A program made the translations under genes and the position numbers. From NCBI RefSeq assembly GCF_900182955.1, contig NZ_FXUL01000016.1:1-64000 (forward strand): a DNA stretch of 64,000 nucleotides, given 5' to 3'. The notes under the pieces were generated by a model. The model did not search any database, was not told the DNA's origin, and worked only from the letters and a program-made list of their open reading frames with translations. The DNA comes from Noviherbaspirillum suwonense. Lineage in GTDB: Bacteria > Pseudomonadota > Gammaproteobacteria > Burkholderiales > Burkholderiaceae_D. Positions 53,063 through 64,000 of this stretch are shown piece after piece. How positions within the stretch are numbered: position 1 is the stretch's first letter; each line of letters opens with the position of its first letter.

Positions 53063-53076
53063 CGAACGGTCGTTCG
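53063..53076. promoter_or_regulatory. Perfect palindrome CGAACGGTCGTTCG, candidate TetR-type operator
   Basis: Two six-base half-sites CGAACG and CGTTCG flank a central GT. It lies 20 bases upstream of the acyl-CoA synthetase ATG, in the divergent region with the alpha/beta hydrolase. The form resembles operators of TetR-family regulators that control fatty-acid genes. No such regulator is encoded in the window. Confidence 0.55.
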
Positions 53077-53096
53077 ATAATTATAATGGAGACAGC

Positions 53097-54782
53097 ATGA
53101 TATCCACCAGCAATGCAGCCGGCGCGGCCGACGAGTACGACGCGCTCTACCGGGGTTTCCACTGGCATGTGCCGCCCGACTTCAATATCGCCCGGCTGTG
53201 CGCCGAACGCTGGGCCGGCGACGCCGGGCGCGTCGCCATCCTGTACGAGGACGATGCCGGCCACACCGCCACCCTCACCTATTCCGACCTGTGGCGCGAT
53301 GCCCGGCAACTGGCGCAGGCGCTGCGCCGGCACGGCGTGGCGCGCGGCGACCGGGTCGCCATCGTGCTGCCGCAGCGGCCGGAAACCGCTATCGCCCATA
53401 TCGCCTGCCACCTGCTCGGCGCGGTCGCGATGCCGCTGTCCATCCTGTTCGGGCCGGAAGCGCTGGCCTACCGGCTGCAGGACAGCGCGGCGGTGCTGGC
53501 CATCGTCGACCAGGCGGCCGCCGACGCGGTGGCCGCGGTGCGCGCCGACTGCCCGGCGCTGAAACGCGTGCTCGGCGCCGGCTGCGACGGCGAACTGGAC
53601 TGGGATGCCGAACTGGCGCTGTCGGACGGGCGGCTGGACGATGTCGCCGTCGCCACCGGCGCGGGCGACCCGGCCATCCTGATCTATACCAGCGGCACCA
53701 CCGGCGCGCCCAAGGGCGCGCTGCTGCCGCAGTCGGCGCTGCTGGGCAACCTGACCGGCTTCGTCGCGTCGCAGAACTGGTTCCCGCAGGATGGCGACGT
53801 GTTCTGGTCGCCGGCCGACTGGGCCTGGACCGGCGGGCTGATGGATGCGCTGCTGCCCGCGCTGTATTTCGGCATGCCCATCGTCGGCTACCGCGGCCGG
53901 TTCTCGGCGGAGACCGCATTCAGGCTGATGGAAAAGTACGGCGTCACCAATACCTTCCTGTTCCCGACCGCGCTGAAGATGATGATGAAGGCGGTGCCGG
54001 CGCCGCGCGAACAGTACCGGCTGAAGCTGCGCGCCATCATGAGCGCCGGCGAGGCGGTGGGCGATGCGGTGTTCGGCTGGGGCCAGGCGGCGCTGGGCGT
54101 GACGATCAACGAGATGTTCGGCCAGACCGAGATGAACTACATCGTCGGCAACAGCGCCGGGCGCTGGCCCGCGCGGCCGGGCAGCATGGGCCGCCCCTAT
54201 CCCGGCCACCGGGTCGCGGTCATCGACGACGCAGGCAATCTGGCCGCGCCCGGCGAGATGGGAGAAGTCGCGCTGCACCGTACCGACATCCATGGGCACC
54301 CGGACCCGGTATTTTTCCTGGGCTACTGGAATAACGCCGCGGCGACCGAGGCCAAGTACAGCGGCGACTGGTGCCGCACCGGCGACCTGGCGGTGCAGGA
54401 TGCCGACGGCTACCTGTGGTACCAGGGCCGGGCGGACGACATGTTCAAGGCCGCCGGCTATCGCATCGGCCCGTCGGAAATCGAGAACTGCCTGGTCAAG
54501 CACCCGGCGGTCGTGAATGCCGCCGTCATTCCGAAACCGGACCCGGAGCGCGGCAACGTGGTGAAGGCCTTCATCGTGCTGGCCAGCGGCGTGCGCGGCG
54601 ACGGCGACGCCGGGCGGCAACTGGTCGCGGAACTGCAGGAGCATGTGCGGGGCAAGCTGGCGCCGTATGAATACCCGAAGGAAATCGAGTTTCTCGACGC
54701 GCTGCCGATGACGACCACCGGCAAGGTGCAGCGGCGAGTGCTGCGGGAGATGGAAGCTGGGCGAGGCGCATCGGCCGGCTAG
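53097..54782 (+). CDS. Acyl-CoA synthetase (AMP-binding enzyme)
   Basis: This 561-residue ANL-family ligase activates a carboxylic acid to its acyl-CoA through an acyl-AMP. Motifs are IYTSGTTGAPKGALL (about 195-209), SPADWAWTGG, the NEMFGQTEMNY adenine segment (about 337-347), and YWNNAAATEAKYSGDWCRTGDLA (about 409-431). The C-terminal catalytic lysine is in MTTTGKVQRRVLRE. The W-rich substrate pocket region resembles medium-chain (ACSM-like) enzymes, but specificity is not certain. GGAG precedes the ATG by five bases. Confidence 0.9.
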   Translation: MISTSNAAGAADEYDALYRGFHWHVPPDFNIARLCAERWAGDAGRVAILYEDDAGHTATLTYSDLWRDARQLAQALRRHGVARGDRVAIVLPQRPETAIAHIACHLLGAVAMPLSILFGPEALAYRLQDSAAVLAIVDQAAADAVAAVRADCPALKRVLGAGCDGELDWDAELALSDGRLDDVAVATGAGDPAILIYTSGTTGAPKGALLPQSALLGNLTGFVASQNWFPQDGDVFWSPADWAWTGGLMDALLPALYFGMPIVGYRGRFSAETAFRLMEKYGVTNTFLFPTALKMMMKAVPAPREQYRLKLRAIMSAGEAVGDAVFGWGQAALGVTINEMFGQTEMNYIVGNSAGRWPARPGSMGRPYPGHRVAVIDDAGNLAAPGEMGEVALHRTDIHGHPDPVFFLGYWNNAAATEAKYSGDWCRTGDLAVQDADGYLWYQGRADDMFKAAGYRIGPSEIENCLVKHPAVVNAAVIPKPDPERGNVVKAFIVLASGVRGDGDAGRQLVAELQEHVRGKLAPYEYPKEIEFLDALPMTTTGKVQRRVLREMEAGRGASAG

Positions 54783-54840
54783 TGCGGCAGGGCCGGTCCG
54801 GCGCGGCGATCCGGCCCGTCCGCCCGGAAGCCGCGGCATA

Positions 54841-54880
54841 GGCGGGCAGCGGGCGGCGCGGGACGCCGCCACTGCCCGCC
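54841..54880. other. Strong GC hairpin between convergent genes
   Basis: GGCGGGCAG (54841-54849) and CTGCCCGCC (54872-54880) form an outer stem, and GGCGGCG with CGCCGCC an inner stem. It lies about 60 bases after the acyl-CoA synthetase and ten bases beyond the stop of the minus-strand lipoprotein. No U-tract is present. Confidence 0.55.
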
Positions 54881-54890
54881 CATGCCGACC

Positions 54891-55145
54891 TTACTGCTTC
54901 TCGCCGTTCTTGGTCTGCGCGTCCTTGGCCGCGTTCTGCATGCTCTCGCCGGCCTTTTCCATGCCCTTGCCCGCCTTCTCGGCCAGCTTGTTGATGCCCT
55001 CGGCCGCCTTCACCGCGGCCTGGTCCAGCTTCTGGCCAACCTGCTCCGCCGGGCCTTCGGTGCGCGCCGTATCGTTGCGCTGGCAGCCGGCAAGCGCCGC
55101 CAGCAGCATGCCCAGCGCGAAAGCGGATTTCACGGTCGTTCTCAT
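54891..55145 (-). CDS. Small lipoprotein with amphipathic helix
   Basis: The 84-residue product starts MRTTVKSAFALGMLLAALAGC, a lipoprotein signal with lipobox LAGC (Cys21), then a helical tail with repeating Lys/Glu/Ala segments (VKAAEGINKLAEKAGKGMEKAGESM). The ATG at 55145 follows AGGAGCAGGAC; the reading frame continues upstream through unrelated sequence. Such short, charged lipoproteins are common envelope proteins; function is unknown. It lies between an acyl-CoA synthetase and a DUF455 gene. Confidence 0.78.
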   Translation of the reverse strand: MRTTVKSAFALGMLLAALAGCQRNDTARTEGPAEQVGQKLDQAAVKAAEGINKLAEKAGKGMEKAGESMQNAAKDAQTKNGEKQ

Positions 55146-55215
55146 GTCCTGCTCCTGAAAGCGTGTAATTGGAATGCACAAGTGTAGCGCCCGCTGCCAG
55201 ACTGGCAACACCGTA

Positions 55216-56040
55216 TCAGCAGCCCAGTTGCGCCAACTCCAATTCGGTAAATCCGGCGGCGCGGCGCGCTTCCAGGTTGAACGGGCCGCGCAATGGCGGC
55301 GCCTTGTAGCGCGCGGCCAGATCGGCGTATGCCGCGACCGGCTCCAGCCCGCGCTGGGCGCACAGCCAGCCGAACCAGCGGTTGCCGATCGCGACATGGC
55401 CGATCTCGTCGCGCAGGATGATGTCGAGGATGGCCGCCGCCGCCATGTCGCCGGCCTGCGCCAGCTTGGCGCGCACCGGCGGCGACGCATCCAGCCCACG
55501 CGCCTCCAGCGTGCGGGGCACCAGCGCCATGCGCGCCAGCACGTCGCCGGAAGTCTTTTCCACCATGTCCCACAGGCTGTTGTGGGCGCTGAAGTCGCCA
55601 TACGCATAGCCCTGGCCCTGCAGGTGCGCGGCCAGCAGCGTGAAATGATGGGCTTCCTCGGCGGCGACCTTGAGCCAGTCGGCATAGTAGTCGTCGGGCA
55701 TGCCGGAAAAGCGCCACAGCGCGTCCAGCGCCAGGTTGATCGCATTGAACTCGATGTGCGCGAGCGCATGCAGCAGCGCCGCCCTGCCCTCGACCGTGCG
55801 CATCGACCGCCGCTGGACCGACAGCGGGGCGACCAGCGCCGGCCGCTGCGGCCGGCCGGGAATGCCCGCGGGCGCGGCAAGCGCCGCACCGGATGCCAGC
55901 GCGACCGCATGCTGGCGCCAGGCCGCATGGAGCGACGTGACGCCGGCCGCCTTGGCCGCCGGGTCGCGTTCCAGCAGCCAGGACAGCGCGCTGCGGCGTA
56001 ATTCCGTGGAAACTTTTTGGCCGGTCGTCGATGGAGTCAT
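55216..56040 (-). CDS. Ferritin-like protein, DUF455 family
   Basis: The 274-residue helical protein has the ferritin-like iron-binding pattern: HIEFNAINLALDALWRF (about 96-112) and KVAAEEAHHFTLLAAHL (about 125-141), then LRDEIGHVAIGNRWF (about 206-220), supplying Glu and ExxH ligands for a di-iron site. DUF455 proteins are of unknown function and are related to MiaE-like ferritin folds. The start MTPSTTGQK (56040) is preferred over an ATG 21 codons upstream that reaches into the promoter region. Divergent from the carbonic anhydrase gene. Confidence 0.87.
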   Translation of the reverse strand: MTPSTTGQKVSTELRRSALSWLLERDPAAKAAGVTSLHAAWRQHAVALASGAALAAPAGIPGRPQRPALVAPLSVQRRSMRTVEGRAALLHALAHIEFNAINLALDALWRFSGMPDDYYADWLKVAAEEAHHFTLLAAHLQGQGYAYGDFSAHNSLWDMVEKTSGDVLARMALVPRTLEARGLDASPPVRAKLAQAGDMAAAAILDIILRDEIGHVAIGNRWFGWLCAQRGLEPVAAYADLAARYKAPPLRGPFNLEARRAAGFTELELAQLGC

Positions 56041-56095
56041 GGAGGCAGCGGTAGAATAAAGCCCGTCAAAAACCCACCATTCTACGAAAAAAACC

Positions 56096-56620
56096 ATGGC
56101 CATCTACCAACTGGGCGATCTTGTTCCCGACATACACCCGAGCGCCTATGTCGCCGAAACCGCCACCGTGATAGGTCGCGTGAAGCTGGAAGCCAATACC
56201 AGCGTCTGGTCGAATGTCACGATACGCGGCGACAACGATCAGATCACCATCGGCGAAAACAGCAATATCCAGGAGTCGGCGGTGCTGCATACCGATCCCG
56301 GCTACCTGCTGACGCTGGGCCGGGGCGTGACGGTCGGCCACCAGGTGATGTTGCATGGCTGCACCATCGGCGACAACAGCCTGATCGGCATCCAGGCCGT
56401 GGTCTTGAATAATGCGAAGATCGGCCGCAATTCACTGGTTGGCGCCGGCGCGCTGGTCACGGAAGGCAAAGAATTTCCGGACAATGCGTTGATCATCGGC
56501 ACGCCAGCCAAAGTGGCCCGCCTGCTGACCGACGACGAGGTGGCCAATCTCCAACGTGCTGCCGCTTCCTATGTGCAACGCGGCCAGGACTTCAAGACTT
56601 CCCTGAAACGAATCGACTGA
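56096..56620 (+). CDS. Gamma-class carbonic anhydrase family protein (YrdA type)
   Basis: This 174-residue left-handed beta-helix protein has hexapeptide repeats from about 17 to 140 and the metal-binding histidines in ESAVLHTDPGY (about 59-69) and VGHQVMLHGC (about 80-89). E. coli YrdA and CaiE are relatives; carbonic anhydrase activity is not certain. Its stop overlaps the hslO start by one base (TGATG), so the two are coupled, as is frequently seen in this order. Confidence 0.9.
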   Translation: MAIYQLGDLVPDIHPSAYVAETATVIGRVKLEANTSVWSNVTIRGDNDQITIGENSNIQESAVLHTDPGYLLTLGRGVTVGHQVMLHGCTIGDNSLIGIQAVVLNNAKIGRNSLVGAGALVTEGKEFPDNALIIGTPAKVARLLTDDEVANLQRAAASYVQRGQDFKTSLKRID

Positions 56621-57546
56621 TGACAGATACCCTGCAGAAATTCATGTTTGACAACACGCCGGTGCGCGGCGAGCTGGTGGAGATTTCCGACACCTGGCGC
56701 GAGATCCTGTCGCACCGCGACTATCCGCGCGCGGTGCGTTCTCTGCTGGGTGAAATGCTGTCGGCGGCGGCGCTGCTGTCGGCCAACCTGAAGTTCAACG
56801 GCGCGCTGGTGATGCAGATCCACGGCGACGGGCCGCTGACCCTGCTGGTGGTCGAATGCGACGCCGAACTGAAGATGCGCGCCACCGCCAAGCTGGCGGA
56901 TGACGCGGTGGTGCCCGACGATGCGACGCTGACCGAACTGGTCAACCGCAACGGCGGCGGCCGCTTCGCCATCACGCTCGATCCCAAGGACAAGATGCCC
57001 GGCCAGCAGGCCTACCAGGGCATCGTGCCGCTGGACGGCAGCTCGATCGCGGTGGTCATCGAGAACTACATGATGCGTTCCGAGCAGCTCGACACCCGGA
57101 TGTGGCTGGCCGCGGACGACCAGGTGTCCCGCGGCCTGCTGCTGCAGAAGCTGCCCGGCGTCGGCGGCTTCCACGCACCGTCGGAAGACACGCTGGAAGC
57201 CTGGGAGCGCACCGTGATGCTGGCCTCCACGCTGCGGCAGGACGAGCTGCTCAGCACCGACATCCAGACCGTGATGCGCCGGCTGTTCTGGGAGGAAACG
57301 ATACGGGTGTTCGACCCGCTGCATCCGCGCTTCCATTGCAGCTGCAACCGGGAGCGGGTCGGCAACATGCTGAAAATGCTGGGCCAGGAGGAAATCGATT
57401 CCGCCATCGCCGAGCTTGGGCACCTGGGCATCGACTGCGACTTCTGCGGCCAGCATTACGACTTCGACAAGGTCGATTGCGCGCAGCTGTTTGCCGTGGA
57501 GATCCCGGTGGATGCGTTGCAGACGCCGGGGCCGAGCCGGCACTGA
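56620..57546 (+). CDS. hslO: Redox-regulated chaperone Hsp33
   Basis: Hsp33 (308 residues) is a holdase activated by oxidation. The C-terminal zinc switch has four cysteines: FHCSCNRERV (CxC) and CDFCGQHYDF (CxxC), spaced by about 30 residues. The N-terminal domain contains LLSANLKFNGALVMQIHGDGPL (about 48-69) and the TLDPKDKMPGQQAYQGIVPL segment. Its start overlaps the upstream stop. An intrinsic terminator follows. Confidence 0.96.
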   Translation: MTDTLQKFMFDNTPVRGELVEISDTWREILSHRDYPRAVRSLLGEMLSAAALLSANLKFNGALVMQIHGDGPLTLLVVECDAELKMRATAKLADDAVVPDDATLTELVNRNGGGRFAITLDPKDKMPGQQAYQGIVPLDGSSIAVVIENYMMRSEQLDTRMWLAADDQVSRGLLLQKLPGVGGFHAPSEDTLEAWERTVMLASTLRQDELLSTDIQTVMRRLFWEETIRVFDPLHPRFHCSCNRERVGNMLKMLGQEEIDSAIAELGHLGIDCDFCGQHYDFDKVDCAQLFAVEIPVDALQTPGPSRH

Positions 57547-57610
57547 TCCGGCGCGAAGCCCGCGCCAGGCCCGCATCGAAACGGGCCTGACGGTCTTGCA
57601 GCAGTCCTCG

Positions 57611-57635
57611 CCAGCGCCATGCGCTGGTTTTTTTT
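57611..57635 (+). terminator. Intrinsic terminator after hslO
   Basis: CCAGCGC and GCGCTGG form a seven-base-pair stem with a CAT loop (57611-57627), followed by eight T residues (57628-57635). It lies about 65 bases after the hslO stop and ends the plus-strand transcript before the convergent ftsB gene. Confidence 0.92.
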
Positions 57636-57688
57636 ATGGCAATACGGGCACATGAAAGGAAATCGGCCCGAAACTGACGGGCCTGAAA

Positions 57689-58048
57689 CTACGGGGTCTT
57701 CTTCCGCTGCGGCGGCGCCTTCCCCTTGGGCGGCGGCTTGACCGGCGCCGCCACTTCCTGCAGCGGCGGGCTGGTGTTGGGGTCAAGGATCTGCACGAAT
57801 ATCTCGTTGTCCTTGATCATGCCGAGCTCGTAGCGCGCCCGCTCCTCGACCGCGCCGGTGCCCTCTTTCAGGTCCTGCACTTCCGAGGCGAGCTTGCTGT
57901 TGCGGGCGCGCAGTTCATCATTCTTCTTCTGCGCCGCGTAGACCTGCTGGTCCAGGTCCCAGACCTTGAGCCAGCCGCCCTTTCCCAGCCATAGCGGAAA
58001 TTGAACCAGCAGGAGCAATGCCGTAAGACTAAGCAGGATCAGACGCAT
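57689..58048 (-). CDS. ftsB: Cell division protein FtsB
   Basis: This 119-residue bitopic protein has an N-terminal membrane helix (about 3-20), a periplasmic leucine-zipper-like coiled coil (about 30-70: [32 protein letters not shown]) and the conserved [21 protein letters not shown] segment. A proline/lysine-rich tail (about 98-119) is an addition. FtsB joins FtsL and FtsQ in the divisome. It follows eno, the typical location in proteobacteria. Confidence 0.93.
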   Translation of the reverse strand: MRLILLSLTALLLLVQFPLWLGKGGWLKVWDLDQQVYAAQKKNDELRARNSKLASEVQDLKEGTGAVEERARYELGMIKDNEIFVQILDPNTSPPLQEVAAPVKPPPKGKAPPQRKKTP

Positions 58049-58068
58049 GGGATGCTTCGCAATGATGA

Positions 58069-58090
58069 GCCGGCGGCGAGCGCCGCCGGC
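58069..58090 (-). other. Perfect hairpin between eno and ftsB
   Basis: GCCGGCGGCG (58069-58078) and CGCCGCCGGC (58081-58090) are exact reverse complements separated by two bases. It lies a few bases after the eno stop and about 20 bases before the ftsB start. Without a U-tract it may partly attenuate ftsB or stabilise the eno message. Confidence 0.5.
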
Positions 58091-58096
58091 GGCGGA

Positions 58097-59380
<1,284 letters not shown>

Positions 59381-59456
59381 TCAAGTCTCTCCAGAGTGGT
59401 CGTAAGGGTTGCGGGCCGCCTCTTCGGGCGCCCGTGGTCTGTCAGGCGATGCCGCC

Positions 59457-62059
<2,603 letters not shown>

Positions 62060-62088
62060 CTAAAGCGCGCCGGCACGGCCAAAGCGGT

Positions 62089-62880
62089 TCAGGCGTGCAG
62101 CAGCGCCTGCGCCATCTGGTGCACCGCGGTGGCCGCCGCGGCCGGATGCTCCAGCGGGAACAGGTGGCTGCCGGGAATCTTGCGGAAATGGCGTCCGACC
62201 AGTCGCCGCGTCGCGCGCAGGCCGGCGCGGCGGCATTCGACCGAGTCGGCGCCGCCGATGAAGCCCACCGGCACCGGGAAATTGCCGCGCACCAGCGAAC
62301 CGAGGTGATCGGGCAGGCTGCGGTAGACCGCGGTTTCCGCTTCCCGCGTGAAGCGCAGCGTCACGCCCTCGCCGTCCGGCACCGTGCCGTGCTCGACATA
62401 GTCGCGCAGCACCGCCGGCGGCCAGGCGGCGAATATCGGCTTGGCCGCGTAATGCGCATAGGCGGCGTCGCGGTCCGGCCAGACGTTGCGCCGTTTTTCG
62501 GAAAACCGCGCCGGCGACAGCCTGCGGTCTATGCCCACCGCCTTGGCCAGCCGCAACAGCAGCGCGCGCCAGCCGGCCACCACCGGCGCGTCCAGCAGCA
62601 CCACGCCGCGCACCAGGTCCGGCCGGGCGCGCGCCGCCATCAGGCTCAGCATGCCGCCCATCGAATGCCCGACCAGGATCGCCGGCCGGCGCGCGTCCAG
62701 TGTGGCGAGCAGCTCCCCGACCAGCGCCTGCCAGCCGTTGCTGATCGGATAGGCCGGGTCGTGCGCATGCAGCGGCAGCGCGGCGATGTCGTAATGGGCG
62801 CGCAGGTGGTTGAGGAAAACGCGGTAGGTGTCTGCCGGATAACTGTTGGCATGGACAAACTGGATCAGCTGCTGGGTCAT
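62089..62880 (-). CDS. Alpha/beta-fold hydrolase (second)
   Basis: The 263-residue protein has the catalytic serine in AILVGHSMGGMLSLMAARARPDLVRGVVLLDAP (about 66-98), a possible acid in FIGGADSVECRRAG (about 206-219) and His in KIPGSHLFPLEHPAA (about 235-249). This is a thioesterase/lipase-like layout without clear substrate. I chose MTQQLIQFVHANSYP (62880) rather than an ATG 32 codons upstream. It is followed upstream by pyrG on the same strand, but about 120 bases away, so it is probably separate. Confidence 0.85.
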   Translation of the reverse strand: MTQQLIQFVHANSYPADTYRVFLNHLRAHYDIAALPLHAHDPAYPISNGWQALVGELLATLDARRPAILVGHSMGGMLSLMAARARPDLVRGVVLLDAPVVAGWRALLLRLAKAVGIDRRLSPARFSEKRRNVWPDRDAAYAHYAAKPIFAAWPPAVLRDYVEHGTVPDGEGVTLRFTREAETAVYRSLPDHLGSLVRGNFPVPVGFIGGADSVECRRAGLRATRRLVGRHFRKIPGSHLFPLEHPAAAATAVHQMAQALLHA

Positions 62881-62988
62881 GGGTGTGCTGCGGGGTGCGG
62901 CAAGAAGTGGAACGGGCATTTTACGCCACGATGGAAATGACGGTGCCAGGCTGAACAAACGCGCCGCTGACCGCACAGTCGGGCAGCC

Positions 62989-63855
62989 TCATTTGCCGGG
63001 CTGCGCGGCGAATATGACCAGCGCCAGCCCGCCCAGCAGCGCTGCCGATGCATACACCAGTTGCGGCGTCACCGGCTCGGCCAGCAGCAGGACGCCGCCC
63101 AGCGTGGCCAGCACCGGCACGCTCAGCTGGACGCTGGCGGCGGTGGTCGCTGCCAGGCCCTGCAGCGCGCGGTACCAGATCACGTAGCCCAGCCCCGATG
63201 TCAGCGCGCCGGACGCCAGCGCGCAGGCGACGCCGCGCCAGCTGGACGCGGACCACGGCAGCAGCGCCAGCCCGGTCGCCGCCGCCATCGCCGCGACCCG
63301 CACGAAGTTGCCGGCGGTCGCGGCGGTCGGGTCGCCGGCGCCGCGGGCCCGCAGCGAATACACGCCCCAGGCGACGCCGGCGCTCGCCATCAGCAGACCG
63401 TGCAGCGGCGACGGCGCCACCAGGCCCGGCAGCAGCAGGACCAGCAAGCCGGCCCCGGCCAGCGCCAGGCCGAACAGCTGCGGGCGGTTGAACCGCTCGC
63501 CGCGCGACAGGCCGTAGCCGATCATCGTGGCCTGCACCGCGCCGAACAGCAGCAGCGCGCCGGTGGCGGCCGACAGGCCAAGGTAGGCGAAGGAAAACCC
63601 GGCCGCATAGACAAACAGCGCCGCGGCGGAGCGCCAGCTGCCGGCCGCCAGCGGGCTTGCGCCCCGCATCCCCATCAGCAGCGCCAGCACCGCCGCGCCG
63701 GAAACCAGGCGGATCGCGGTGAAGCTGGCCGCGTCGATCTGGCCGTCCTTCAGCGCCAGCCGGCACAGCAGCGAGTTGCCGGCGAATGCCAGCATGGCTA
63801 CCAGGGTCAGGAAGGCGGTGCGCGGTTTCAAGCGATGGCGTCCTTGGCGGCGCAT
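62989..63855 (-). CDS. EamA family (DMT) transporter
   Basis: The 288-residue inner-membrane protein has about ten hydrophobic segments in two EamA repeats. It starts RTAFLTLVAMLAFAGNSLLCRLALKDGQIDAASFTAIRLVSGA; AGVAWGVYSLRARG and SGLGYVIWYRALQGLAATTAASVQLSVPVLATLGG belong to the second half and carry the family signature. Such exporters move amino acids or metabolites; the substrate cannot be read from sequence. It lies upstream of the second hydrolase, same strand. Confidence 0.88.
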   Translation of the reverse strand: MRRQGRHRLKPRTAFLTLVAMLAFAGNSLLCRLALKDGQIDAASFTAIRLVSGAAVLALLMGMRGASPLAAGSWRSAAALFVYAAGFSFAYLGLSAATGALLLFGAVQATMIGYGLSRGERFNRPQLFGLALAGAGLLVLLLPGLVAPSPLHGLLMASAGVAWGVYSLRARGAGDPTAATAGNFVRVAAMAAATGLALLPWSASSWRGVACALASGALTSGLGYVIWYRALQGLAATTAASVQLSVPVLATLGGVLLLAEPVTPQLVYASAALLGGLALVIFAAQPGK

Positions 63856-64000
63856 GTGCCGCGCGGTGTGGATCGGGCGATGCCAGGGATCTTAACCGGA
63901 TATCCGCGCTTCGATCGATGCCGGTTCCGGCCTGATCCCGCTGCCGCGCCGGCGGAAATGGCCCGGCGGACTAGGGCGGGCTGGCCGAACGCCAGCTTCG

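Noticed and set aside
53082-53087. TATAAT just before the acyl-CoA synthetase start as its -10 box
   Set aside because: Transcription from it would begin about three bases before the ATG and lose the GGAG ribosome binding site; no -35 lies at the correct distance.
52209-54872. 887-codon minus-strand open frame across the acyl-CoA synthetase and hydrolase genes
   Set aside because: It runs antisense to the synthetase and out of frame through the hydrolase; both real genes have catalytic motifs and good starts.
63856-64000. Possible end of another minus-strand gene near the right edge
   Set aside because: A stop codon is present, but fewer than 15 codons are visible and nothing can be recognised in them.

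Overview
The window is GC-rich chromosomal DNA of a betaproteobacterium in the order Burkholderiales. Protein sequences and gene order (hom-thrC-moeA-moaD-moaE near clpB; dapA-bamC-MBL; rpsF-priB-rpsR-rplI; pyrG-kdsA-eno-ftsB) point to an Oxalobacteraceae-like organism such as Noviherbaspirillum, Herbaspirillum or Massilia. The family assignment is an inference from remembered synteny. Most of the window is housekeeping core. I see no rRNA, tRNA, CRISPR array, transposase or prophage.

Layout. 1-95: the start of clpB (minus) behind a good sigma-32 promoter. 426-10575: an accessory block with an exported argininosuccinate-lyase-like protein, a type I secretion adaptor and ABC exporter, a 1473-residue RTX repeat protein, and about 1 kb of repeat-rich non-coding DNA. 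10576-17138 (minus): one long operon alaA-hom-thrC-moeA-moaD-moaE-crcB (aminotransferase, threonine pathway, molybdopterin synthesis, fluoride channel). 17325-23788 (plus): a Mth938-domain gene followed by a compact lipid A Ara4N cluster (arnT, small flippase, arnB, arnC, ArnA formyltransferase, arnD). 23884-29679: a Bcp-type peroxiredoxin, a PIN-PhoH ATPase, the Pit/DUF47 phosphate transport pair and dnaB.

29824-36115: a MarR regulator, the rpsF-priB-rpsR-rplI operon, lexA with an SOS box, trmJ, suhB and a RhlE-type helicase. 36206-37365: two divergent regulators, an HTH protein and an unusual HTH-receiver fusion with a TTG start. 37647-43689: mutS with a coupled exported protein of unknown function, slyD, a RoxA-type ribosomal oxygenase and an alanine-rich lipoprotein. 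44006-52003 (minus): MBL hydrolase, bamC, dapA, methyltransferase, trpS (with a predicted Fe-S site), M50 protease, a YciO-type protein, htpX (with a sigma-32-like promoter) and a PHP phosphoesterase.

52085-63855: an alpha/beta hydrolase divergent from an acyl-CoA synthetase that has a perfect palindrome upstream, a small lipoprotein, a DUF455 protein, gamma-carbonic anhydrase plus Hsp33, then ftsB, eno, kdsA, pyrG, a second hydrolase and a DMT exporter.

The most interesting non-ordinary signals are: a three-copy dispersed element with internal inverted repeats; the RTX/T1SS cassette and its upstream paired palindromes; the exported lyase lacking a family catalytic histidine; the reduced Ara4N cluster; the TTG-started HTH-receiver protein; the mutS-coupled exported protein; and a set of U-tract-less hairpins at convergent gene ends. 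I did not find a system I can confidently call entirely new.
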